NCBI GenBank assembly: GCA_964613945.1
Contig: CAZTJC010000091.1
Location: 1-12,581, forward strand
DNA length: 12,581 nt
Direction: 5' to 3'
Source: JAVVHH01 sp964613945
GTDB lineage: Bacteria > Pseudomonadota > Alphaproteobacteria > Acetobacterales > Acetobacteraceae
This document shows, one piece after another, positions 1-6,220 of this stretch. The translations under genes were made by a program, and so were the position numbers. Numbering within the stretch: the stretch's first letter is position 1; each line of letters starts with the position of its first letter. The notes beneath the pieces are model-generated. The model was not told the origin of the DNA. It saw only the letters and a list, made by a program, of their open reading frames with translations, and made no database searches.

Positions 1-79
1 CCGTGCTCCAGGGCGGAAAACAGCGCGGCAGCCGCCACCACTGGCAACCAGTCCGTAGCAAGTCAAACACGCCACCAAG
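1..79 (-). pseudogene. IS5-family transposase fragment, cut by the window edge
   Basis: Read on the minus strand from 79 to 1, the frame gives ...GVFDLLRTGCQWWRLPRCFPPWST. This matches the conserved N-terminal stretch of IS5-type transposases, usually LLRTGCQWRMLP followed by a PPWSTV-like segment. The frame is closed by a TAG at 80-82, so the normal N-terminus is absent on this side, and the rest of the gene would lie left of the window. About 26 codons are visible, so it could be a dead scrap or an element with a frameshifted start. No terminal inverted repeat was recognised between 80 and 180. Confidence 0.65.
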
Positions 80-251
80 CTAGCCGTGAATATCCATTTC
101 TGCTAATTGAGTGTTTGTTTGAATTTTTATTTTATCCTCCCACTCATGCCGTGAAGTCCGTGACGGTATAGGTCGGTAACTGCTTTCTCGAGGATGTCGT
201 GGAGCAGACCGCGGTATATGGGGGTTTGCGGGCGCGGGCTTGACGGCGAGG
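80..251. other. Intergenic, no gene seen
   Basis: No convincing coding sequence on either strand. A notably AT-rich patch (about 100-140) stands out in an otherwise GC-rich window. It lies between the transposase scrap and the end of the binding-protein gene. The plus-strand frame open from 1 to about 171 is the antisense of the transposase fragment and has no family resemblance. Confidence 0.4.
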
Positions 252-272
252 CCCTCTCCCGGAGGGAGAGGG
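252..272 (-). terminator. Perfect 9-bp hairpin after the binding-protein gene
   Basis: CCCTCTCCC, a GGA loop and GGGAGAGGG form a perfect 9-bp stem with a 3-nt loop. It begins 10 bases beyond the TAA of the minus-strand binding-protein gene. There is no run of T after the stem, so it is not a textbook intrinsic terminator. It may stall transcription, stabilise the 3' end, or be one copy of a dispersed palindromic repeat, since this type of CCCTCTCCC/GGGAGAGGG palindrome recurs in many GC-rich proteobacterial genomes. Confidence 0.5.
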
Positions 273-282
273 TGCTGGAAGG

Positions 283-1284
283 TTAGTTGCCGTCCAGGGC
301 GTAGGCTTCAGGGAAGAAGAAGTCGTGCCAGGTGGCGGGGCGGGATTTGAGGACTTTGGTGTCGGCCATATGGTTGGCGATCCGCATCATGCCGAACGGC
401 GCGGTGGAGAAGTTGCGGGCGGGATCGCCGATTTGGGTGAGGAGAACGTCGACCGGGGTCTTCTCGCCGGTGACGGTCAGGTAGAGCTCGCAAGCCTCGC
501 GCGGATGGGCGACGATGTAGTCGGCGGCGTCCTGGGCGGCCTGCATGAAGGCTTTGATGGCAAGCGGATTGGCATCGTGGAACTTGGTGGCGGCGAAGTA
601 GACCGCGTTGCTGTATTTCGCCCCGAGGATGTCGTCCGACGTGGTTACGACGTGCAATCCCTGCGCCTTGGCCTCGGCCGCTTGATATGGGGCGCCGGAG
701 AAATGGCCGGTCAGGCCGCCGCCCCGGCCACTGGTGAGTTGCGCCTGGGCGTCGGGGTGACTGAGCGTCATGGTCATCATGTCGAAATGGTCGAAATTGG
801 CATCGCCGTAGAGCTGGCGCGCGGCGATCTGCAGGATGATGGCCTGGCTGCTGATCTTGACGGTTGGGACCGCGATCTTATCGGTGGGCTTCAGGTCTCG
901 CAGCGTCTTGACGTCGGGATTGCTGCTGACGAACCACATCGGGGTCGCCGACGAGCCGGCGAGGCCCTTGACCTGTCCCTTGGTGCGGTCCCAGGCGAGC
1001 AGCATGTTGCTGGCGCCGGTGGTGACGATGTCGACGTTGCCGGAGAGCAACGCGTCAATCGCCGCGCCGCCGCCGCCGAAGGTGATCCATTTGGCTTTTA
1101 GGTCAGGCACGCCGAGTTTAGCGCCGGCCTTTTCGATCAGCTGCTGCTGCTCCATGACGATGGGCGCGAGATAGATGATGCCGGGCTGCTTGGTGATCCG
1201 GATCTCGGACGTCTCGGCACGGGCGGTGGTGGGCAGTATTTGGATGGGCAGTAATAGAATGAGCGCGGTGGCAAGGCGCAGCAT
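283..1284 (-). CDS. NitT/TauT-type ABC transporter substrate-binding protein
   Basis: 333-residue periplasmic solute-binding protein of the NMT1/SsuA/TauA superfamily, the capture component of an importer for a small sulfonate-, nitrate-, pyrimidine- or amide-like compound. Start: ATG at 1284, preceded by AAGGGAGGA at a normal distance; the frame extends upstream to 1368 but without a convincing signal. Residues 1-24 form a signal peptide (basic MLR, leucine-rich core, cleavage after TARA). Family traits follow: the KQPGIIYLAP start of the mature domain, the FGGGGAAIDALLSGNVDIVTTG segment that lines the ligand cleft, and the WHDFFFPEAY end. It is divergent from the ATPase-permease pair with 93 bp between the starts, so one regulatory region may serve both. 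The substrate cannot be read from sequence. The Gly-rich SGRGGGLTGHF loop replaces a more usual 'SG.GAITAHF'-like loop. Confidence 0.9.
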   Translation of the reverse strand: MLRLATALILLLPIQILPTTARAETSEIRITKQPGIIYLAPIVMEQQQLIEKAGAKLGVPDLKAKWITFGGGGAAIDALLSGNVDIVTTGASNMLLAWDRTKGQVKGLAGSSATPMWFVSSNPDVKTLRDLKPTDKIAVPTVKISSQAIILQIAARQLYGDANFDHFDMMTMTLSHPDAQAQLTSGRGGGLTGHFSGAPYQAAEAKAQGLHVVTTSDDILGAKYSNAVYFAATKFHDANPLAIKAFMQAAQDAADYIVAHPREACELYLTVTGEKTPVDVLLTQIGDPARNFSTAPFGMMRIANHMADTKVLKSRPATWHDFFFPEAYALDGN

Positions 1285-1377
1285 GGTCGTCCTCCCTTGA
1301 TTTGGGTGGACGGTAGCTCGGTCCGGTAGTTGTGGACAGCGGGGGCGAAGGCAGGGATCATCGCGCAAAGATTTGGG
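1285..1377. promoter_or_regulatory. Divergent intergenic region of the ABC importer
   Basis: This 93-bp gap separates the divergent starts of the binding protein (minus) and the ATPase (plus) and must hold at least the minus-strand promoter and ribosome site (AAGGGAGGA, 1289-1298 reading minus). Direct repeats of CGGTAG occur at about 1311 and 1324. No confident -35/-10 pair or operator was identified. Confidence 0.35.
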
Positions 1378-2142
1378 ATGGAAATGCCGGATAGTCTCGA
1401 GCCGCTGTTGGACGTCCGCGGCGTCACGCTACAGTACAAGACGACGCAGCGGATCGTGACGGCGACGCACCGGGTCAGCTTTAGCGTTTATCCCGGCGAT
1501 CGATTCGTGCTGCTGGGGCCGTCGGGCTGCGGCAAGTCGTCGCTGCTGAAGGCGGTGGCCGGGTATCTCGACCCGGTAGAAGGGGAGTTCCACCTCAAGG
1601 GCCGGCGGATCAAGGGGCCAGGGCCGGACCGCATGATGGTGTTCCAAGAGTTCGACCAGTTGCTGCCGTGGAAGACGGTGCAGCAGAATATCATGTTCCC
1701 GTTGCAGGTGACCAAGCGGCTGCCGGGAGAGCAGGCGCGGGAGCGAGCGCGGTATTACATCGACAAGGTCGGGCTGTCGTCGTTCGGCGACTCGTATCCG
1801 CATACGTTGTCGGGCGGGATGAAGCAGCGCGTGGCGATCGCGCGCGGGATGGCAATGGAGCCGGAGATCCTGCTGATGGACGAGCCGTTCGCCGCGCTAG
1901 ACGCCTTGACCCGGCGCACGATGCAGGACGAGCTGCTGCGGCTCTGGGACGATACCAAGTTCACCGTCCTGTTCGTCACCCATTCGATCAACGAGGCAAT
2001 CAAGGTGGGCAACCGAATCCTGCTGCTATCGCCGCATCCGGGGCAGGTGCGGGCGGAGTTGGATAGCTTACCGCGGGAACGGCCGGATCCGGCAGCGATG
2101 ATCGGACTCGAAACCAAGATCCATGACATGTTGTTCGCATGA
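1378..2142 (+). CDS. NitT/TauT-type ABC transporter ATP-binding protein
   Basis: 254-residue cytoplasmic ATPase driving import, SsuB/TauB/NrtD class. All nucleotide-binding elements are present: Walker A GPSGCGKS (residues 47-54), Q-loop Q90 in VFQEFDQLLPW, signature LSGGMKQR (from 144), Walker B ILLMDEP with D168-E169, D-loop ALDA, and H-loop His202 in VTHS. The LLPW after the Q-loop is typical of this subfamily. Start: ATG at 1378 (or 1384) just ahead of the conserved domain; the frame stays open to a TTG at 1330, which would add 16 unconserved residues. The stop overlaps the permease start as ATGA (2139-2142), implying translational coupling. It looks functional. Confidence 0.93.
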   Translation: MEMPDSLEPLLDVRGVTLQYKTTQRIVTATHRVSFSVYPGDRFVLLGPSGCGKSSLLKAVAGYLDPVEGEFHLKGRRIKGPGPDRMMVFQEFDQLLPWKTVQQNIMFPLQVTKRLPGEQARERARYYIDKVGLSSFGDSYPHTLSGGMKQRVAIARGMAMEPEILLMDEPFAALDALTRRTMQDELLRLWDDTKFTVLFVTHSINEAIKVGNRILLLSPHPGQVRAELDSLPRERPDPAAMIGLETKIHDMLFA

Positions 2143-3005
2143 ACGATATGGTCGAGCGGCCAGACCGCGAATACGACGTGATGGCGTTCGCCGGGTTGGA
2201 TGCGGTGGAGCGGCCGATCCCGGCCTGGGAGCGTGTGTGGAACCAGGGATGGGTGCGCAAGATCGTACTGATCGTGGCGCTGGCCGGACTTTGGGAAGCG
2301 TATGGGCGATATGCCGACAACGAGTTGTTGTTCCCGACCTTCACGGCCACCGTGCAGGCGCTGGTCGACAACCTAGTGAACGGCGTTCTGCCGGCACGGG
2401 CAATGACGTCGATTAAGGTGTTGCTGATGGGGTATTCGATCGGCGTTGGATTGGCAATGCTGCTATCAGTGGCAGCGATCAACACGCGGATCGGTAACGA
2501 TCTGCTGGAGACGCTGACGTCAATGTTCAATCCGCTGCCGGCGATTGCGCTATTGCCGCTGGCGCTGCTGTGGTTCGGGCTGGGCAATGGCAGCCTGGTG
2601 TTCGTGCTAATCCATTCGGTGTTGTGGGTAGTGGCGTTGAACACGCATGCCGGGTTCCGAGGCGTGTCACCGACGCTGCGGATGGTGGGGCGCAACTACG
2701 GGCTACGCGGCTTGCGTTACGTCCTGGCGATCCTGATCCCTGCGGCGTTTCCGAGTATCCTGACCGGGCTGAAGGTGGGTTGGGCGTTCGCTTGGCGCAC
2801 GCTGATCGCAGCGGAGCTGATTTTCGGGGTATCGTCAGGAGCCGGCGGGCTCGGATGGTTCATCTTCGAAAATAAGAACCAGCTCGAGATACCCAATGTA
2901 TTTGCTGGGCTATTGACGGTCATTCTGATCAGATTGGCGGTCGAAAACCTCGTGTTCCGGACACTTGAATTCAGAACGGTTCGGCGCTGGGGTATGCAGA
3001 ACTGA
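2139..3005 (+). CDS. NitT/TauT-type ABC transporter permease
   Basis: 288-residue inner-membrane permease (BPD_transp_1 type, SsuC/TauC class) that forms the channel with the ATPase encoded just upstream, with which it overlaps by 4 bp. Hydrophobic segments lie roughly at residues 41-57, 93-112, 130-148, 150-168, 193-212 and 255-275. Between 181 and 215 is the cytoplasmic coupling loop (GLRGLRYVLAILIPAAFPSILTGLKVG), where the consensus EAA start is replaced by RMVGRNYG. SGAGGLGWFI near 233-242 is typical of the family. The 40-residue cytoplasmic N-terminus ending in IPAWERVW is also common there. It ends in TGA directly abutting the next open frame (TGAGTG). Substrate unknown. Confidence 0.92.
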   Translation: MNDMVERPDREYDVMAFAGLDAVERPIPAWERVWNQGWVRKIVLIVALAGLWEAYGRYADNELLFPTFTATVQALVDNLVNGVLPARAMTSIKVLLMGYSIGVGLAMLLSVAAINTRIGNDLLETLTSMFNPLPAIALLPLALLWFGLGNGSLVFVLIHSVLWVVALNTHAGFRGVSPTLRMVGRNYGLRGLRYVLAILIPAAFPSILTGLKVGWAFAWRTLIAAELIFGVSSGAGGLGWFIFENKNQLEIPNVFAGLLTVILIRLAVENLVFRTLEFRTVRRWGMQN

Positions 3006-3278
3006 GTGCGCCGCCCGTTCGTGTTCATCGACGGCGACGGCGGCTTCGACCCGGCCCAGCTCTGCACGCTGGACCGCGCCGAGCCGCTGGTGCTCGTCAT
3101 TGAGACGGGCAATCCTGCGCTGTTCGAGCAGGCGTTGGCGCTCAATCCGATTGGTCGGATGGCACGCGCGGACGAGATTGCCCGCGGCGTGGTGTTCCTT
3201 GCCAGCCCTGCCGCGAGTTTCATCACCGGCACGAACCTGGTCGTCGACGGCGCGCTGACCCGCAGCGTTCAGTTCTGA
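3006..3278 (+). pseudogene. Short-chain dehydrogenase remnant (C-terminal end only)
   Basis: 90-codon frame opening with GTG immediately after the permease stop. From about residue 37 it matches the end of classical SDR enzymes: NPALFEQ, NPIGRMARADEIARGVVFLASP, then SFITGTNLVVDGALT, the C-terminal substrate/dimer segment. An intact SDR is about 250 residues. The Rossmann GxxxGxG motif, the Ser-Tyr-Lys catalytic site and some 190 residues are missing. Residues 1-36 do not look like SDR and I do not recognise them. The simplest reading is an internal deletion that fused unrelated or out-of-frame DNA to an SDR tail. It may still be translated by coupling to the permease, but cannot be a working oxidoreductase. 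Confidence 0.75.
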
Positions 3279-3352
3279 CGGGAAGGTCGGATCGGTTGGT
3301 GGACACGTGACGGATTCGAGGTACGGTCTTCCAGGCACGGTGGACGGTGACC

Positions 3353-3742
3353 ATGGTTCCTTTAGTTGGCTATCTCGAACGCATCTCCGGCCGGCCGGGT
3401 GATCGCATTGGTGTGAAGGTTTCCAGCCAGGTCCGCGAGCCCTACGCGGCGGACTTGGTTCGTATCATCCATGCCGACCCGAACCCGGCCGGGCCCGGCA
3501 TGAAGCTCGAGCCTGTTCCATGTGCTTTCCAGGGCGAGTACCCGTCACGGGTACAGGCGGTGACCCCGGGATCCTACGGCGTAGTTGAGGCAAGCTTGGG
3601 CGTTCCGGAGGGCGGCGCGATCCGACTCCGCGTGCAACCCGGCCATCTCGACAGGCCTCAGCCGGTTCTCGCTCTCGGCGAGGTCGTGCTGCTCGTCGGT
3701 CGGGCGGGAGTCACACTGACGATGGGAGGTCGGACAGTTTTA
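3353..3742 (+). pseudogene. N,N-dimethylformamidase large-subunit-like protein, truncated N-terminus
   Basis: The frame begins MVPLVGYLERISGRPGD (ATG at 3353; a GTG at 3347 is in frame). It continues with VKVSSQ, EPYAADLVRI, HADPNPAGPGMKLE and a TPGSYGVV segment. This series is characteristic of the N-terminal beta-rich domain of proteins annotated as N,N-dimethylformamidase beta/large subunit (amide hydrolases, about 700-760 residues). Only about 130 residues survive. Near 3740 the similarity stops and the IS6 remnant begins in a different frame; the open frame then runs on as nonsense to 3808. The catalytic part is gone and does not reappear after the IS remnant, so insertion was accompanied by deletion. 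Next to a transporter and an SDR tail it marks a lost amide-catabolism locus. Confidence 0.7.
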
Positions 3743-3765
3743 ACGGTGCGCGCATCGGCGGTGCG

Positions 3766-4209
3766 TGGGAATACCTGTTCCGTGCCGTCGACAAGACAGG
3801 ACGGCTGATCGACTTCATGCTGTCGGATCGGCGGAACACGCGCGCGACATGCCGCTTCTTGGGCAAGGCTCTGAACACGATGCGGAACTAGCCGCTGGTC
3901 TCTATCACGACCGACAAACTCGGCTACTATCGCAAGGCGATTGGGCGCTTGCGGCGCGACGGCATACTGGCAGATGACGTGACGCACCGAACCTCGAGAT
4001 ACCTGAACAACATCATCGAGGCTGACCGCGGCGTACTGAAGCAACTGATCCGGCCAGCGCGTGGGTTCCAGACGATGAAGACGGCCTATGCGACCATCAA
4101 GGGTTTCGAGATCATGCGTATGATCCGTCCTGAGCACTGCATTCTTCGTGAGCCGGGGGCCGCAAGTGAGGTTCGCTTCGTCAACAAGCTATTCGGCCTG
4201 CCTGCATAG
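3766..4209 (+). pseudogene. IS6-family transposase, 5'-truncated with in-frame amber stop
   Basis: Reading frame from TGG at 3766: WEYLFRAVDKTGRLIDFMLSD, then RRNTRATCRFLGKALNTMRN, a TAG (3889-3891), and PLVSITTDKLGYY, HRTSRYLNNIIEADRG, RPARGFQTMKTAYATIKGFE, EVRFVNKLFGLPA, stop. This is the DDE (RNase H-like) domain of IS6 transposases. The second Asp (ITTD) and the Glu (IIEAD) are present, while the first Asp lies in the missing N-terminal part. Relatives have Trp where the TAG stands, so TGG to TAG is the likely change. There are no frameshifts, which suggests fairly recent decay. The distal frame has an ATG-like start only well inside the domain, so no active enzyme is expected. Confidence 0.85.
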
Positions 4210-4249
4210 CGGTGCCGATCACGAGGCCGAAACGCGTCCATAAGGAGTA

Positions 4250-4263
4250 TATGCAGCAGAGCC
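4250..4263 (+). repeat. Probable decayed IS6 right inverted repeat
   Basis: TATGCAGCAGAGCC matches 12 of 14 bases of TTTGCAACAGAGCC, the inward-reading right end known for IS6-family elements such as IS6100 (GGCTCTGTTGCAAA on the other strand). It lies where expected, shortly after the transposase stop. No matching left end was found upstream. Confidence 0.6.
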
Positions 4264-4305
4264 GTCAGCACCGGCAGTCCCGTCTGCATCGTATTTCGCT
4301 GAGCT

Positions 4306-4333
4306 CCGATGGGAAGGGTCAGATCGCCATCGG
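4306..4333 (-). terminator. Possible terminator hairpin of the six-gene operon
   Basis: CCGATGG (4306-4312) and CCATCGG (4327-4333) can pair as a 7-bp stem around a 14-nt loop, starting 6 bases beyond the TGA of the last operon gene on the minus strand. There is no T-run after it, so termination is only plausible. The rest of 4264-4339 holds nothing recognisable. Confidence 0.3.
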
Positions 4334-4339
4334 TCGTTC

Positions 4340-5281
4340 TCACGCCGTTTTCTGTGCCTGCACAGCGTTCAACAGACCAAGCCGTCCCATGCAGCGCTCC
4401 CACCGAGCGCTCATCGTCTCGAGCGCAACGTCGATCGCCGGGTCGACGACGTTGCGCCGGGCCGCGCGCGCGAGCTGGAATTGCAGCGTTTTGGCAGACC
4501 GCGCCAAGTCGTCGGCATCCGACATGTCCTCCCCCAGCCAGGCGAGATGATCTGCCAGAAGCCCGAAGGCACTGCCGAATTGGCGGGTCGTATTGAAGCA
4601 CAGGGCGTTGATGCGGTAGGGATCAGATCCTGCTTCGGCTAGTAGGCCAGGCAGGGCGCTCGCGAATTCAGCGACAGGATTACTGCATCTGCGCGTCGAT
4701 GCGTATCGGCCGAGCCATTGCAGCGCCAGCGCCCGTGCTTCCTCGTCCGATGCGGGATCGCGAACGGGCCGCGCCAACTCCGCAAACGGAAACAGCATTG
4801 GCCGGTGGTCACCGAGCCCGAGCACGCCAGCATAGTCATTGCCGGAAAGGCAATACCGGCCCGCATTATGCAAATAATCGAGCGATTGACGCTCCGCCTG
4901 GATGGCGACGATCGCGATCGTCGTCTTCGTATGAGTATGGCCGTAGGCGTTCGCCTGCGTGTCGGGCAGGAAGAATGCATCCACTTCCAAAATCGGCACC
5001 GCGCTTGCGTCGATCTGAGCGACGATCTGGGCCGCAGTCTCGCGCCACAAGGCCATCTCGTGCACGACTATGCCAGACGCGGCCAGGATGTCGGTGCTTG
5101 CTGGCTTCAGAAAGGTGAAATGATCCACCTCCCAATCGAGCGCCACCGCCGCTCCGAGCAGTGGCAGCGGGTCGCGCCCCAGCCCGTGTAGCAACTCGAT
5201 CCAGAGATCAAAGTAGCAGTTTGTCTCCGGCCAGACCCGATCGGTCGCGTGTAGCCGATGCGGGCTGTAAATATCACTCAT
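4340..5281 (-). CDS. DUF1839 family protein, possible carrier-protein aminoacyltransferase
   Basis: 313 residues, no signal peptide or membrane segment, last gene of the operon and 18 bp behind the ligase; GAGG precedes the ATG. DUF1839 proteins co-occur with aminoacyl:carrier-protein ligases, and their function is not established. Conserved-looking stations are ETNCYFDLWIELLHGLG (Cys22), HFTFLKP (54-60), VPILEVDAFFLP (Asp101), HTHTKTTIAIVAI (His115/His117) and DYLHNAG (His138). The order Cys, D-hydrophobic-LP, His, then a 'Y..NAG' strand resembles the BtrH N-terminal acyltransferase family, which has a cysteine-protease-like fold and moves an acyl group from a carrier protein to an aminoglycoside. 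I infer that this protein may likewise take the aminoacyl group off the operon's carrier protein. The C-terminal 150 residues look helical and unassigned. Family assignment is firm; function is inference. Confidence 0.85.
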   Translation of the reverse strand: MSDIYSPHRLHATDRVWPETNCYFDLWIELLHGLGRDPLPLLGAAVALDWEVDHFTFLKPASTDILAASGIVVHEMALWRETAAQIVAQIDASAVPILEVDAFFLPDTQANAYGHTHTKTTIAIVAIQAERQSLDYLHNAGRYCLSGNDYAGVLGLGDHRPMLFPFAELARPVRDPASDEEARALALQWLGRYASTRRCSNPVAEFASALPGLLAEAGSDPYRINALCFNTTRQFGSAFGLLADHLAWLGEDMSDADDLARSAKTLQFQLARAARRNVVDPAIDVALETMSARWERCMGRLGLLNAVQAQKTA

Positions 5282-5299
5282 CGCCAGATCCTCACGGGA

Positions 5300-6220
5300 T
5301 CATAGCTGGAGTGCATTGCGGACCGTGTCGGGCCAATCCGCGATCGTCAGCCCGTGCTCGTGGAACAGTGCCAAGGTCAACCGTTCCATCCCGAAGCCGA
5401 CGCATCCGGTATGGGCGACCGACCCGTCCCTTTGCTCGATCCCGCAGATCGTGCCGAACAGGTCTTGATGATAGTTGAAGCTCATGCAGGCGGTTGTTTT
5501 CGGTTGATCTCCTGCTTGCACCAGCATCTCGAACTTAAGGGTCTGCTCGCGCTGGCTATCTGCCTTGAGCTGCCCCGCCCGGCCGAAGAACGGATCATTC
5601 GCGAGGTCGGTCGCGACCTTGAGGCCCAACCGATCACCGATCTCCGGAACCCGGTCCAGCCAGCTCTGCCGGAACGCCAGCACCTCGGCGGGCGAGCCGA
5701 TCCGGACATACTCGCGCATCCGGAACATCTGCATGCGCGCCGGGTCAATCGAGGGCTCATGGCGAAAGCACCAGGATGCGACGTCGAAGGTTGCGCCGCC
5801 CTCCAGCAAGGGGCCGCGCTGCGCGATGAGCGGGTAGAGCGGGTAGCAGGCTGCAGGGGTCAGCACCGCCTCCGCCGGTGCCAGTCCGCCGCTCCAGTCC
5901 TGTCCTTCGGCAATGCACGCGAGCAGGGCGCGGTGTTCGCGTTCATTGCCGCAGAAGCAGTGGATCGACCCGGCGAGCTGCGGAAAGCCACGCATATAAC
6001 CGCTCTTCTCAAAGGCCCCCCGGGTCATGGCCGGCGGAAACCGAATGACCTCCGCCGCGGGCTCGCGGCCCAGCACGGAAATCAGCCCATCCAGCCCATC
6101 AACGACCGCCTCGAAGGTCCCGCTCCGGGCCGTCAGCCCGGCGACCTCGGTCGGGATCAACAGACCGGCGTCGAACAGCCTATCCGCGAAGGTGGGCAAT
6201 GGCTTGGCGATGTGGTTCAA
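5300..6220 (-). CDS. Amino acid:[carrier protein] ligase (class II aaRS homologue)
   Basis: 306-residue stand-alone catalytic core related to atypical (archaeal-type) seryl-tRNA synthetase, without a tRNA-binding arm. The characterised Bradyrhizobium Bll0957 type activates Gly or Ala with ATP and transfers it to the phosphopantetheine of a carrier protein. Class II motif 2 is CFRHEPSIDPARMQMFRMRE (151-170) and motif 3 is GCVGFGMERLTLALF (272-286). Candidate zinc ligands Cys125, Glu170 and Cys273 are spaced 45 and 103 residues apart, the same as the Cys131/Glu176/Cys279 I recall for Bll0957. Start: no ATG upstream of the domain. TTG at 6220 overlaps the preceding TGA as TTGA and has AGGAG 8 nt ahead (6229-6233), much better than the TTG at 6268. 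The carrier protein gene lies two genes upstream in the same operon. Looks fully active. Confidence 0.92.
   Translation of the reverse strand: MNHIAKPLPTFADRLFDAGLLIPTEVAGLTARSGTFEAVVDGLDGLISVLGREPAAEVIRFPPAMTRGAFEKSGYMRGFPQLAGSIHCFCGNEREHRALLACIAEGQDWSGGLAPAEAVLTPAACYPLYPLIAQRGPLLEGGATFDVASWCFRHEPSIDPARMQMFRMREYVRIGSPAEVLAFRQSWLDRVPEIGDRLGLKVATDLANDPFFGRAGQLKADSQREQTLKFEMLVQAGDQPKTTACMSFNYHQDLFGTICGIEQRDGSVAHTGCVGFGMERLTLALFHEHGLTIADWPDTVRNALQL

Larger units (their letters stand above)
3743..4263 (+). mobile_element. IS6-family insertion sequence remnant (right half)
   Basis: Contains the C-terminal two thirds of an IS6-type transposase followed, 41 bp after its stop, by a 14-bp decayed right inverted repeat. 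The left end, left repeat and transposase N-terminus are missing; in their place stands the truncated dimethylformamidase-like gene. The exact left breakpoint is uncertain by some tens of bases, because the residues before WEYLFRAVDK (FNGARIGGA) could already be IS6-like (RIGG). Not mobile by itself. Confidence 0.75.

Noticed and set aside
325..1101. 258-codon plus-strand frame antisense to the binding protein
   Set aside because: Low-complexity Gly/Asp/Val-rich translation typical of an antisense shadow of a GC-rich gene; the minus-strand gene has signal peptide, ribosome site and family motifs.
2000..2695. 231-codon minus-strand frame opposite ATPase/permease
   Set aside because: Ser/Thr/Pro-rich antisense translation without domain features, spanning the junction of two clear plus-strand genes.
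4212..4596. Small plus-strand frames after the IS6 remnant
   Set aside because: They lie mostly antisense to DUF1839 and have no recognisable features.
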